The position numbers and the translations under genes were made by a program. 64,000 nt of DNA from Nitrospira sp. (lineage in GTDB: Bacteria; Nitrospirota; Nitrospiria; Nitrospirales; Nitrospiraceae), in the NCBI GenBank assembly GCA_029194725.1, contig JARFXQ010000005.1, forward strand, positions 62,001 through 126,000, given 5' to 3'. This document shows, piece by piece, positions 35,643-43,786 of the stretch (position 1 is its first letter; each line of letters opens with the position of its first letter). The notes under the pieces were generated by a model. The model did no database searches and was not told the DNA's origin. It was given only the letters and a program-made list of their open reading frames with translations.

Positions 35643-37451
35643 ATGATTGAACGCGCGGGATCAAAGATGAACTGGAAGATTGTAGTCGGCGTCATGATGT
35701 TCGCGATGATCCCTGTCTCTAGCTGTGACCAAGGTGCAGGGCCAACTAGCGAGCTCCCTCCTTCAACCCCTCCTCCCCAAACCCCTCCTCCTCAAACCCC
35801 TCCTCCTTCAAACCCTCCTCCTTCAAACCCTCCTCCTTCAAACCCTCCTCCTTCAACTCCTCCAGTAGTGCCTGTGGTGCCGGTCGCAGAAGTGGCGAAT
35901 CCTTGCCCGCGATTCAACCCTGGAGCTGTTGTACAGCAGCCACCGGCGCTCTTTAGTCAAAATGGTGTATTGGTTGTCCAATTTTCTTATCAAACCCGGA
36001 CCGACGATGCGAACCGATCGTTATTTTGCTTTATGACTCCGAACGGTCTGCAAAACCCGACGCTGCATGTGAAGCCGGGGGACCACTTAATCATAACCGT
36101 GACCAACAATACGCCCCCGCAACCGGAACATATGCCGCTCGATCCACCAAACTGCGGACCAGGGGGCGCTCAAATGACAGGGGCATCGCTGAACATTCAC
36201 TACCATGGCACCAACCTGTCCCCCACGTGCCAATCCGATGAGGTGATCAAGACCCTCATTAATTCCAGACAGACGTTCCAATATACGCTCACGATTCCTG
36301 CCGACGAGCCACCGGGACTGTACTGGTATCATCCCCATGTGCATGGGTTTTCCGAACAAGCAGTTCTGGGTGGCGCCTCCGGAGCCCTCGTCATCGACGG
36401 CATTGAAAACGTCAACCCGGCGGTGGCGAATCTACGTCAGCGCATCCTCATGATCCGAGACCAGCGGACGCGCCAAAAGTTACCTCAAGGCAGCGGGACA
36501 GACCTCAATGGCATTCCATTCAGGGATCTCACGATCAACCACATTCCGACAAACGCCACGACTGACACCACAACCCGTCGCACCACCTATACCCCCGCCA
36601 TTCTTCAGATGGAAGCGGGAGAGCGTCAGTTCTGGCGTATATCCAACTCGACCGCCGACAGTATTCTCGATCTCCAAGTGCAGTTCGACGGCGTCCCGCA
36701 GCCCATCGAGATTGTGGCCATTGACGGGGTGCCGGTCAACTCCCAGGGCGGCGTTCAGCAGACGCACTTCCGACTGCCGACTGCGTCGCGGGTAGAATTT
36801 CTCGTGAATACCCCCCCGTCCACTGTGAAGGTGGCGCAATTAGTGACTCAGAATACCAACACGGGAGTCAGCGGCGACAATAACCCCAACCGACCCCTCT
36901 TGAATATTCAAGTACCTGTCGGCCTGCAGACCGAGGCGGCCGAAGACGACCGCATCGGCTCCTCCGTGGCGTCCGCCCTTAACCTGAATCGGGTTGCCGG
37001 CTTGACCGCCGCGCCCGTTGCCAGACAGCGGCGCGTGTTTTTCACCGAGAACGCGCCGAACCAGTTCTTTATGAATGTGGAAGGGCAACCGGAAAAGGTG
37101 TTCGATCCGAACGCCGGTCCTGCCATTACCGCGACCCAGGGAACCGTCGAGGAGTGGGTAGTGGAAAATCGTACGAGAGGAAATCACGAATTCCACTTGC
37201 ACCAAGTTCACTTCCTAGTAGAAGCGCAAAGCAACTTTGAAATCAACGGCAATGGGCCGGCGCCGGGGATCACCGGGCAATTCTTGGACACGATCGACGT
37301 TCCACACTGGGATGGAAATTCGAACAATCCGTTTCCCAGTGTCACACTTCGGGTCGACTTTCGCGGACAGGACATCGGCGATTTCGTGTTTCATTGCCAC
37401 ATCCTGGTCCACGAGGATCGGGGCATGATGAACATCATCCGCGTCCAGTAA
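35643..37451 (+). CDS. Multicopper oxidase, lipoprotein with Pro-rich tether
   Basis: 602 residues. Signal with lipobox PVSSC, then a Pro-rich linker (about residues 40-80) and three cupredoxin domains. All four copper-ligand segments are present: HYHG, YWYHPHVHG, HEFHLHQVHF and FHCHILVHEDRGMM, giving the type 1 Cys with axial Met and the trinuclear cluster His set. Expected to oxidise a substrate (phenols, Cu(I), Fe(II) or Mn(II)) with reduction of oxygen to water at the cell surface. The ATG at 35643 follows AAGGGAAG; an ATG at 35667 is possible. Confidence 0.92.
   Translation: MIERAGSKMNWKIVVGVMMFAMIPVSSCDQGAGPTSELPPSTPPPQTPPPQTPPPSNPPPSNPPPSNPPPSTPPVVPVVPVAEVANPCPRFNPGAVVQQPPALFSQNGVLVVQFSYQTRTDDANRSLFCFMTPNGLQNPTLHVKPGDHLIITVTNNTPPQPEHMPLDPPNCGPGGAQMTGASLNIHYHGTNLSPTCQSDEVIKTLINSRQTFQYTLTIPADEPPGLYWYHPHVHGFSEQAVLGGASGALVIDGIENVNPAVANLRQRILMIRDQRTRQKLPQGSGTDLNGIPFRDLTINHIPTNATTDTTTRRTTYTPAILQMEAGERQFWRISNSTADSILDLQVQFDGVPQPIEIVAIDGVPVNSQGGVQQTHFRLPTASRVEFLVNTPPSTVKVAQLVTQNTNTGVSGDNNPNRPLLNIQVPVGLQTEAAEDDRIGSSVASALNLNRVAGLTAAPVARQRRVFFTENAPNQFFMNVEGQPEKVFDPNAGPAITATQGTVEEWVVENRTRGNHEFHLHQVHFLVEAQSNFEINGNGPAPGITGQFLDTIDVPHWDGNSNNPFPSVTLRVDFRGQDIGDFVFHCHILVHEDRGMMNIIRVQ
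35757..35872. repeat. 15-bp tandem repeats coding for the Pro-rich tether
   Basis: Units of the type CCTCCTCAAACCCCT and CCTCCTTCAAACCCT repeat seven or so times, coding for TPPPQ and NPPPS pentapeptides. They lie directly after the lipobox of the multicopper oxidase and set the distance of the enzyme from the membrane. Repeat number is likely to vary by slippage. Confidence 0.85.
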
Positions 37452-37641
37452 CAATCTATGACGTCCGACGCGTCGCCTACAAACCTTGCTGTGAGTTGAG
37501 CATGACGATTCAACCAGAGTTTTCCTGCCGTAGTGGGGATTCCTAGCAAGACACTCCAATAGACGCGACATTCCAAGATGGTCATAGGGATCAGCATGAG
37601 AGAATGAGACAGGAAGTCTTCGTTGAGTGACGGGGGAAGAG

Positions 37642-38100
37642 TTACCTCTTCGTGGCGGATTGAATCGCCGGCTCTCGTTTCGGAACGACTCGCCCTTCTT
37701 CCAAGTCTTGCAAGTCCGACCAAGCGGTGATGTCGGTGCGTGATGGATCGATGGCGTTCAGGTATTTCTTGAACCTGGCCGCACTTTCAGGAGAACTCGG
37801 TCCTCGTGCCAACAGTTGCTGGTTCCACGCTTCCACCTCGCCAGGCTCGTGTGGTCTTGCCGTTTGTTCAAGCCACTTCACGACTCCCTCATCGGTCGAA
37901 TTGACCTTCACCGCAGCAGTGAACTGATCGCTGGTGATGCCCGCAAACTCCATCAGCCGTTCGTCCATTGGACAGGGGTAGATATACTCGCCAACGCTGC
38001 CTGCGAGCACTGCCCGGCATTTGTCGATCATGCGGGCGAGATGGGCATAGCCCGCCAGCTTGAATCGCATGCTACGAGGAAAGTCTTTGCGCAAGTCCAT
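37642..38100 (-). CDS. DUF5069 protein
   Basis: 152 residues: starts DLRKDFPRSMRFKLAGYAHL, then RMIDKCRAVLAGSVGEYIYP, CPMDERLMEFAGITSDQF and VVKWLEQTARPHEPGEVEAW, the usual pattern of DUF5069 proteins. Function unknown. A broken copy of its second half lies at 34735-34983 in the same orientation, on the other side of the multicopper oxidase. Confidence 0.85.
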   Translation of the reverse strand: MDLRKDFPRSMRFKLAGYAHLARMIDKCRAVLAGSVGEYIYPCPMDERLMEFAGITSDQFTAAVKVNSTDEGVVKWLEQTARPHEPGEVEAWNQQLLARGPSSPESAARFKKYLNAIDPSRTDITAWSDLQDLEEGRVVPKREPAIQSATKR

Positions 38101-38108
38101 CGTTGTTG

Positions 38109-38780
38109 TTAAAGCAACTTGTGGTTCTTAAAGGTCAGGCTCTTCACGACGACCTGGCCGCCCTCGTAGGTAATAATCCGCCTGGTCGCGGGAAGATCCG
38201 ACGAGCCGACGCGGACATGGGTGTCGGTGAAGCTTTCGACGTTGGTCAGTTTGCCGTCGGTCGGCGAATAGTAGTAGACCGTGTACTTGGTCGTGAGATT
38301 CTTCTGGTCCTGTGTGAGAGCGCTCTCCTCGACGTTGATCGTGAAGGCAAACGGGTTCATGCCGGGATGGGCCATTTTGCGGTTGATCTGTGTAATCCGG
38401 TTGTCCTTGATCCGGTAGAAGGAATTCGAGCCATGGATATTCAGTTTGGTGCCGAACGGATGACCGTCTTCTTCCATCGTCAGGGCATACTTTCCGTCGG
38501 ACTCTTCGAAGCTCCGTGGTCCCCGATGGACCGCAATCATCCCCAGTTGCTCTTGCGCCCATTTTTGAGTTTCGCCATCGCCCAGCTGAACCGATACTTC
38601 GCGGGGGCCCTTGACGATGACCGGGCCGCTGGTTTCCTTTCCGTTCACATTCACGGTGAGATCAGCCGTAAATCCCTTGAAGTCTTTCTGCCACCGTGCG
38701 GTCCTGTCGAACGCTCGGCGCAGTAGATCACGCGCTTGAGGGTCATCGGTGACGGTCGAAGGTTCTTGTGCGTGCTCCAT
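38109..38780 (-). CDS. DUF3386 protein
   Basis: 223 residues from the ATG at 38780, preceded by AAAGGAG; the long upstream reading has no ribosome site. Pattern ARDLLRRAFDRTARWQKDF, GFTADLTVNVNG and INRKMAHPGMNPF matches DUF3386, a family otherwise mainly in cyanobacteria. No signal peptide is visible. Function unknown. It lies 8 bp upstream of the DUF5069 gene, so the two are probably co-transcribed. Confidence 0.82.
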   Translation of the reverse strand: MEHAQEPSTVTDDPQARDLLRRAFDRTARWQKDFKGFTADLTVNVNGKETSGPVIVKGPREVSVQLGDGETQKWAQEQLGMIAVHRGPRSFEESDGKYALTMEEDGHPFGTKLNIHGSNSFYRIKDNRITQINRKMAHPGMNPFAFTINVEESALTQDQKNLTTKYTVYYYSPTDGKLTNVESFTDTHVRVGSSDLPATRRIITYEGGQVVVKSLTFKNHKLL

Positions 38781-39049
38781 GATGGGTCTCCTTTTATGGG
38801 GAAAGAGTCGACATTCAATACTTACCTTATACCGGTGCTTGCGGTCGCACTCAATAGTGAAATCCCTTGGGTCGCCGGCCTCTCCTGCGAAAGGCTTTTT
38901 CGAGAAGCTTTTTGATGCATCGAAGGGCCGCGCAACATTCGATGTTCCAAAAATCATCATAATTCTGATATACTTCGCTGATTTTTTGCGGGCTGTTGGA
39001 CCGCAACAGCCCTGGTCAGCCGGTCAGCCTGTGTTGAGGAAGGATGGGC

Positions 39050-39385
39050 ATGGAACGACGAGCCGCTTCGCATACCGAAGAAGAAGAGATGAATCAACGC
39101 CGCAAACTGTTGAGCGCGGCAAGACGAGGCGACACGAAAGCCATCAGCAAGCTGTTCGAACTCTATCAAGTACGTGTGCTCAGCGGAGACCAATTGGCCA
39201 AGGTCAACCGCACTTCCACCTACATGGTTCCTGTAAAGTCGTCGCAGAGTGGAAAATCGAAAGCGCAGGAAAAAGGGGCTAAGTCAGCTACTTCAAAGGC
39301 GACGAAAAAATCGAACAAACCTTCCGTCGAGCCTTCCGCCAAGCAGCCCTCAAGGGCTACAAAGCGGACATCCAAACATAAGTAG
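39050..39385 (+). CDS. Small basic protein with Lys/Ser-rich tail
   Basis: 111 residues from the ATG at 39050, six bases after GAGGAAGG; the ATG at 39044 is too close to it. The N-terminal half is helical (MNQRRKLLSAARRGDTKAIS); the C-terminal half is low-complexity Lys/Ser/Thr/Ala (SATSKATKKSNKPSVEPS), as in histone-like tails. DNA or RNA binding is possible but not shown. Confidence 0.65.
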   Translation: MERRAASHTEEEEMNQRRKLLSAARRGDTKAISKLFELYQVRVLSGDQLAKVNRTSTYMVPVKSSQSGKSKAQEKGAKSATSKATKKSNKPSVEPSAKQPSRATKRTSKHK

Positions 39386-39397
39386 GTGTAGGGCGTG

Positions 39398-39694
39398 TTA
39401 CTGTACCGCCACTCTGAGCCCACTTCCTGCAAGTTTTGCCGCGATATCATCCGCCTGTTCCGTCGATCCGGTGAAGACGATGGCTTCCCCATCGTGATCG
39501 ATGCGCCAGGCCAACTCAAATGCTCTGGCCGAGGTCATGGCAGGAATAAACCGGCAGAATAGCTCGATCACTTGTTGGTAGGTGTGACAGTCGCAGTTGT
39601 AGACGACGACACGAGACTCAAACCCGTCTCCCGAGCTGATTTGCACATCTTCGATGGTTTCCGGAATTGTCTGTGGCGTGGAAGGTGTCGGCAT
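39398..39694 (-). CDS. clpS: ClpS-like Clp protease adaptor, divergent
   Basis: 98 residues. The core RVVVYNCDCHTYQQVIELFC followed by ARAFELAWRIDHDGEAIVFTG and QADDIAAKLAGSGLRV has the ClpS fold pattern. The usual N-D-D-x-T motif that binds N-degrons reads N-C-D-C-H-T here. The family hands N-end-rule substrates to ClpA or ClpC. No clpA is adjacent. Family assignment is fairly sure, substrate specificity less so. Confidence 0.72.
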   Translation of the reverse strand: MPTPSTPQTIPETIEDVQISSGDGFESRVVVYNCDCHTYQQVIELFCRFIPAMTSARAFELAWRIDHDGEAIVFTGSTEQADDIAAKLAGSGLRVAVQ

Positions 39695-39761
39695 GGAGCT
39701 GGGCTTCTAGCAGATCCGGCGAAAAGGGTTCAGCTATGGCGAGCTGGATGCCATGCAAAGA

Positions 39762-39974
39762 TTAAACTCTGTCCATATCGATTACTTCGGTTGCATCCCA
39801 AAGGTTTTTCGATTCAGCATCAGCCAAATCTTTTTCACGATCCGCGTCCGTTTCTTCGCCGAACGACTGTCGTGGCGATGTTGATGGGGCCTCTGTGCGC
39901 CCGTCATTGGCGGCCAGTGCTTCGGTGGTCTGAGGGCGGCGGCGTTTCTTTGACGGATCCATGTTGACCGGCAT
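39762..39974 (-). CDS. Small hydrophilic hypothetical protein
   Basis: 70 residues from the ATG at 39974, with GGAGG 6 nt upstream; the longer reading is unlikely. Begins MPVNMDPSKKRRRPQTTEAL and ends in an acidic stretch (DLADAESKNLWDATEVIDMD). Probably disordered. Family not recognised. Confidence 0.6.
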   Translation of the reverse strand: MPVNMDPSKKRRRPQTTEALAANDGRTEAPSTSPRQSFGEETDADREKDLADAESKNLWDATEVIDMDRV

Positions 39975-40112
39975 GAGCTTCCTCCTAGAACTTCTGTTAG
40001 TCTTCTCTAATTGTAACCCTCTTGTCAATCGACGAACTACGATTGACAGATGAAATCAGGATGAGCGTTATCGCCCATCTGTCAGTTCGATGTGCCGGTT
40101 CTCGTGGCCTAC

Positions 40113-41243
40113 TCAGAACAGTTGCTCTGCTACTGTATCAGCGTAACGTCGACCCAAGGAAGTCAGCCGCACCAGATCGTGATCGGCATCGAGTAGCCCT
40201 TTCGCAATAAGTTCGTCGATCTGACGATCTCGTTCCGCGACGGTGATGGTTTTTCTGGGGACACCACGAAGAAGACGTAAACCGAACACGAGGGCATCGC
40301 GCTGGCGCTCGGATGTCGAGAGAATTGTGCGGTTGGTCATCGGCAGACGGTCGCCGTTTAAGCATGATGCATAGGCTCCAAGATCTGCAACGTTTCCAAA
40401 CCGGATTCCATGGAGATAGGATTGGGCGCTTGGTCCGAGTCCAAGATACTCGCCGCCGGTCCAGTAGAGAAGATTATGGCGACAATCATAGCCGGACTTG
40501 GCATAGTTGGAAATTTCGTAGCGAGAAAATCCCGCTTCGGCAAGGAAACGCTCCGCTGCTGCTTCCATGTCGATCTGAAGCATGTCGTCAGGTGGCGAGA
40601 TAAGATTTCGAGCGATGTCCTGAGCGAGCCTGGTGCCCTCCTCAATGGTCAGGGCATAACAGGAGATATGAGATGGGGCAAGCGTGATGAGCGATTCCAA
40701 GGTGCCAATCCAATCCCGTAACGACTGGCCCGGTAGTCCATACATCAGGTCGAGGTTGATATTTGTGAATCCAGCGAGGCGCGCAGCCTGGACTGCGGCC
40801 GCCGTATCCTGCACTCGCCCAAATCGACCAATGGAGGCGAAATCCTTGTCCACCATGGACTCCGCTCCAAAGCTGATCCGATTGAATCCGGCATCAGCCA
40901 GGATGGTGAGATCTCTCGCCGTGACGGAAGAGGGATGTGCCTCCACTGTGACCTCCGCCGTGTCGTCGGTCGGCCAGGTGGTTCGAATCAGCGTCAGAAC
41001 CGCGGCCAACTGATCGGCTGGGAGGGAGGTCGGCGTTCCTCCGCCGAAATAGATGCTCTGCAAGCAGCGGCCATCCAGGGACTCTTGCCGACGATGGAGT
41101 GAAATTTCTTGGGTGAGGGCGGAGTGAAATAGCGCCATCGGATCGGGCTGCGCGATTTCGAGATAGAAGGCGCAAAAGTGGCAACGGCGGCGACAAAACG
41201 GGACATGAACATACAGACCGAGGTCCTTGTCGGAAGGGCTCAT
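40113..41243 (-). CDS. hemW: Radical SAM protein HemW (heme chaperone, formerly CPO-like)
   Basis: 376 residues from the ATG at 41243. Cluster motif C-x3-C-x2-C in PFCRRRCHFCAFYL, then YFGGGTPTSLPADQL, FGAESM and YALTIEEGT, all typical of HemW. The fourth Cys directly after in other coproporphyrinogen dehydrogenases (CxxxCxxCxC) is absent (Phe-Tyr follows), which separates HemW from true HemN. Its start overlaps the stop of the upstream 90-residue gene (ATGA). Confidence 0.92.
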   Translation of the reverse strand: MSPSDKDLGLYVHVPFCRRRCHFCAFYLEIAQPDPMALFHSALTQEISLHRRQESLDGRCLQSIYFGGGTPTSLPADQLAAVLTLIRTTWPTDDTAEVTVEAHPSSVTARDLTILADAGFNRISFGAESMVDKDFASIGRFGRVQDTAAAVQAARLAGFTNINLDLMYGLPGQSLRDWIGTLESLITLAPSHISCYALTIEEGTRLAQDIARNLISPPDDMLQIDMEAAAERFLAEAGFSRYEISNYAKSGYDCRHNLLYWTGGEYLGLGPSAQSYLHGIRFGNVADLGAYASCLNGDRLPMTNRTILSTSERQRDALVFGLRLLRGVPRKTITVAERDRQIDELIAKGLLDADHDLVRLTSLGRRYADTVAEQLF

Positions 41244-41512
41244 CGTTTCAGCGAGAAAGTAAGAGGTTGTGAAAAATCCTTGGCCACGACGATTTCGATT
41301 TCGTCGGCCGGCGATACGCCTCGGTTGCGGATATGCGACGACCATCCGTCATGCCTCCGGAGCGACTCGAAGATGGATTTGAGCAGTTGCGGTTTGATCC
41401 TGGCTTCCCACTCGTGCAGCCAATTGCGTTCATCTTCGTCGCCGGTATAGTCGTCGGGAAACGAGGCTTCCAGCGTGAAGCGAATGGTAAAAGTTTTTTC
41501 CTCCTGGTACAT
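41240..41512 (-). CDS. Conserved hypothetical protein upstream of hemW
   Basis: 90 residues: MYQEEKTFTIRFTLEASFPD, then GDEDERNWLHEWEARIKPQL and VAKDFSQPLTFSL. A small alpha/beta protein, no signal peptide. The 4-nt overlap with hemW indicates coupling. Family not named, function unknown. Confidence 0.72.
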   Translation of the reverse strand: MYQEEKTFTIRFTLEASFPDDYTGDEDERNWLHEWEARIKPQLLKSIFESLRRHDGWSSHIRNRGVSPADEIEIVVAKDFSQPLTFSLKR

Positions 41513-41582
41513 AAGTTCCTGTCGTTGCGATTCACTCAGGGTGATTTTATAATGCTCTCAGCAACCGGAGGAGTCCTGAACC

Positions 41583-41807
41583 ATGCCTATCTTCGAATAT
41601 GTGTGCTGCGAATGCAATCACCGTTTTGAGCTGCTGGTCCAGAGATCGGCGGAGGCGGCTTGTCCTCAATGCAAGGCGACCAAGCTCGATAAACAATTCT
41701 CCGCCTTTGGAGTCGGAGCTACGACCGGTTGGGCCTCCTCAGCCGGTCCTGGCGCCTGCGGCAGCTGCGGCGATCCCCGCGGGCCAGGCGCCTGCTCAAT
41801 GAACTGA
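41583..41807 (+). CDS. FmdB-type zinc-ribbon regulatory protein
   Basis: 74 residues; GGAGGAG upstream. N-terminus PIFEYVCCECNHRFE, with Cys pairs at positions 8-11 and 27-30 (CPQC), is the FmdB/CxxC_CXXC_SSSS zinc ribbon. The tail is Gly/Ala/Cys-rich with a further pair (CGSC). Members are small putative regulators; no target can be deduced. Confidence 0.88.
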   Translation: MPIFEYVCCECNHRFELLVQRSAEAACPQCKATKLDKQFSAFGVGATTGWASSAGPGACGSCGDPRGPGACSMN

Positions 41808-41823
41808 ATAAAGTGGACCGACC

Positions 41824-42150
41824 ATGGGCACGCAGGATGAGCAGGCGGTGCAACGTGCAATCTCGAGCATCGCTCAATCCGATCCGCTGATCAAGCTACT
41901 GCAGCAAGTGCGATTGGGCCGCATGAAACCGACGGATGCAGGCTTGCGCGCCGTGACGGAGTCTTGGCTTGGTACCTACGAGAAAGCCCTGGTCATGGAT
42001 GGTCTGACTCAATCCCGCCTGCGCCGACTCAATCCCGCTCCTCGGCTCGCAGTTCTTATTGATGTCGGCGTCCTTGCCGGCGATCACCCAGGTGTGGAGT
42101 CTCTGACGGCTGCTTACGACCGAGCTGTTGCCTCTGCACCGGCCGACTAG
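41824..42150 (+). CDS. Small hypothetical helical protein
   Basis: 108 residues: RAISSIAQSDPLIKLLQQVR, then LRRLNPAPRLAVLIDVGVLA and GDHPGVESLTAAYDRAVA. Soluble, helical, family not recognised. It follows the FmdB-type gene by 16 bp and just precedes the exported protein gene, so the three may be one operon. Confidence 0.62.
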   Translation: MGTQDEQAVQRAISSIAQSDPLIKLLQQVRLGRMKPTDAGLRAVTESWLGTYEKALVMDGLTQSRLRRLNPAPRLAVLIDVGVLAGDHPGVESLTAAYDRAVASAPAD

Positions 42151-42157
42151 GCCTGTC

Positions 42158-42820
42158 ATGCCCTTCCTGTCGTTGTTGTGTCTGTCCGGTCTGATCATTT
42201 TGTCGACTGCCATACAGGCGGAAGATGGAGTCGGATTCCGGCCTCTGAGAACGATTTCTCCCGCCAAGGTTGCCTCGCTTCTTCCTCCTGATACCCGTGT
42301 CCTGTTCGACCGGAGTTCCATCGAAGCGTTTCTGGTGGAGTTGGAAGGGGCGCCTCCCGATTGGGCCACTGTCTACGGTGACGGTCACCATGATCCGGGG
42401 CATGATGAGCGGCTATTCAATCTGAACCGCGAGCGGGATGCTGCACGAGAGGGAAATCCTGTTCTGAACCGGCGTGTGGCATTCGTTTGGCCTGGAGAAT
42501 TGTCACACTTCGATCCAGAAACCAAGAGCTATGCGGTGGCTGTCGGACCAGAGTTTAATTCGACAGGTTGGGGGATGGTCCGATTCAAGCCTGAGGAGTT
42601 CCCAAACAATCTGCGCGTGAGGCCCAACCAGAAACTCGCAGATCGGATCAGTCGGAGCCTCGCCAAAGGTGACAAGGCGCTCGTATCGGTCGTGATGGCC
42701 GGTGTGCTGATTCCCACCGAGTCGATCATCTATGATTTTTCGCACGAGGAGGAAGGGGTCGGCCTCGTCATGCCGGTGGTGAGGGTTGAACAGGTGGAGG
42801 TTCTTTTCAGAGGGCCGTAA
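42158..42820 (+). CDS. Exported hypothetical protein
   Basis: 220 residues from the ATG at 42158; a TTG at 42128 would overlap the previous gene. N-terminal signal peptide (LSLLCLSGLIILSTAIQA). The mature part includes PDWATVYGDGHHDPGHDERL and FVWPGELSHFDPETKSYAVA. No family recognised. It converges with the formylglycine-generating-enzyme-family gene. Confidence 0.68.
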   Translation: MPFLSLLCLSGLIILSTAIQAEDGVGFRPLRTISPAKVASLLPPDTRVLFDRSSIEAFLVELEGAPPDWATVYGDGHHDPGHDERLFNLNRERDAAREGNPVLNRRVAFVWPGELSHFDPETKSYAVAVGPEFNSTGWGMVRFKPEEFPNNLRVRPNQKLADRISRSLAKGDKALVSVVMAGVLIPTESIIYDFSHEEEGVGLVMPVVRVEQVEVLFRGP

Positions 42821-42901
42821 GCTCCCTGATTTCGCTGAAGCGCGATTCCATTGCGCCGGTATGAGTCGGCTCGATCCCAGAGGCTGCAATGCTGCCGTCG
42901 G

Positions 42902-43786
42902 TTAATACGCATCTTTTGCGCAACGAAAGCCGGTGCCACTGGGGCGGCTGTCCATCGTGCCCCAATCGCGATCACTTGTGCGGAGGCTGGTTGCCGGTTT
43001 GAGCCATGATCCACCACGCATGGCTTTGATCGCACCTCGATTCGGACCAGTGGGGTCTGTGAGAGGGGCATGTTTATAATAATTTGGATCGTACCAATCC
43101 TCTACCCATTCCGCGGCATTGCCGGCCATTCCAAATAGACCATAGGGACTTCGTGCTTGTGGAAAACTGTCGACCGGCATCGTCAGGACTTCTCCCTGTA
43201 TACCATTCTCCTTGGCCAGCCGAGCGCCCTCACCTCTGACCCAGAAGGCATCCCAATCCGCTGCGCTATTGAACTGGATTGTCCGTTTCGCCCAGTAGCT
43301 GGCGCTATTCGCCATGGTAAAATCCCAAGTTTCTCCCCAGGGGTACCGTCGACCGTCGGTTCCGCGTGCAGCTTTTTCCCATTCCGCTTCGGTCGGGAGG
43401 CGTTTCCCGGCCCAACGGCAGTAGGTGTCGGCGTCATCCCAACTCACATTGATGACGGGATGTTGTTCGATGCCAGGGATGGGGCGATTGTTCGTCCAGA
43501 GAGTCGCAGCTTGGCGCTCATTCTCAGGGGAGCGATGCCCCGTTGCCCGCACGAAGGAGGCATAGGCCTGGTTCGTCACCTCAACACGGTCAAGAAAGTA
43601 TCCACTCAGATAGACACGCCGTTCCGGACGCTCGTCGGGGAAGCCGTCGCTTCCTTCGGCGCTTCCCATCGTAAACTCTCCCGGAGGAATCATGGCCATG
43701 TCAGTGGCAATTTCAGCGCCGATAGCAGCCGGGTGATGGCCGACAGCAAGGAAGAGTACACACAAGGAAAGGAAGAATCGAGCCAT
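42902..43786 (-). CDS. Formylglycine-generating enzyme family (SUMF1/FGE-sulfatase domain) protein, exported
   Basis: 294 residues from the ATG at 43786. Signal peptide (FFLSLCVLFLAVGHHPAA), then the FGE fold: MIPPGEFTMGSAEG, EVTNQAYASFV, PVINVSWDDADTYCRWAGKR, LPTEAEWEKAARG, NAAEWVEDWYD, RGGSW and GFRCAKD. In true FGE two Cys do the oxidation; here the visible Cys (YCRW, FRC) fit the broader family, so it may be a scaffold-type member. Its ATG shares one base with the stop of the PqqC-like gene (TAATG), a coupled pair. Confidence 0.88.
   Translation of the reverse strand: MARFFLSLCVLFLAVGHHPAAIGAEIATDMAMIPPGEFTMGSAEGSDGFPDERPERRVYLSGYFLDRVEVTNQAYASFVRATGHRSPENERQAATLWTNNRPIPGIEQHPVINVSWDDADTYCRWAGKRLPTEAEWEKAARGTDGRRYPWGETWDFTMANSASYWAKRTIQFNSAADWDAFWVRGEGARLAKENGIQGEVLTMPVDSFPQARSPYGLFGMAGNAAEWVEDWYDPNYYKHAPLTDPTGPNRGAIKAMRGGSWLKPATSLRTSDRDWGTMDSRPSGTGFRCAKDAY

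Noticed and set aside
38781-38960. N-terminal extension of the DUF3386 protein
   Set aside because: The extra 60 residues have no ribosome site, whereas the ATG at 38780 has AAAGGAG at good spacing.
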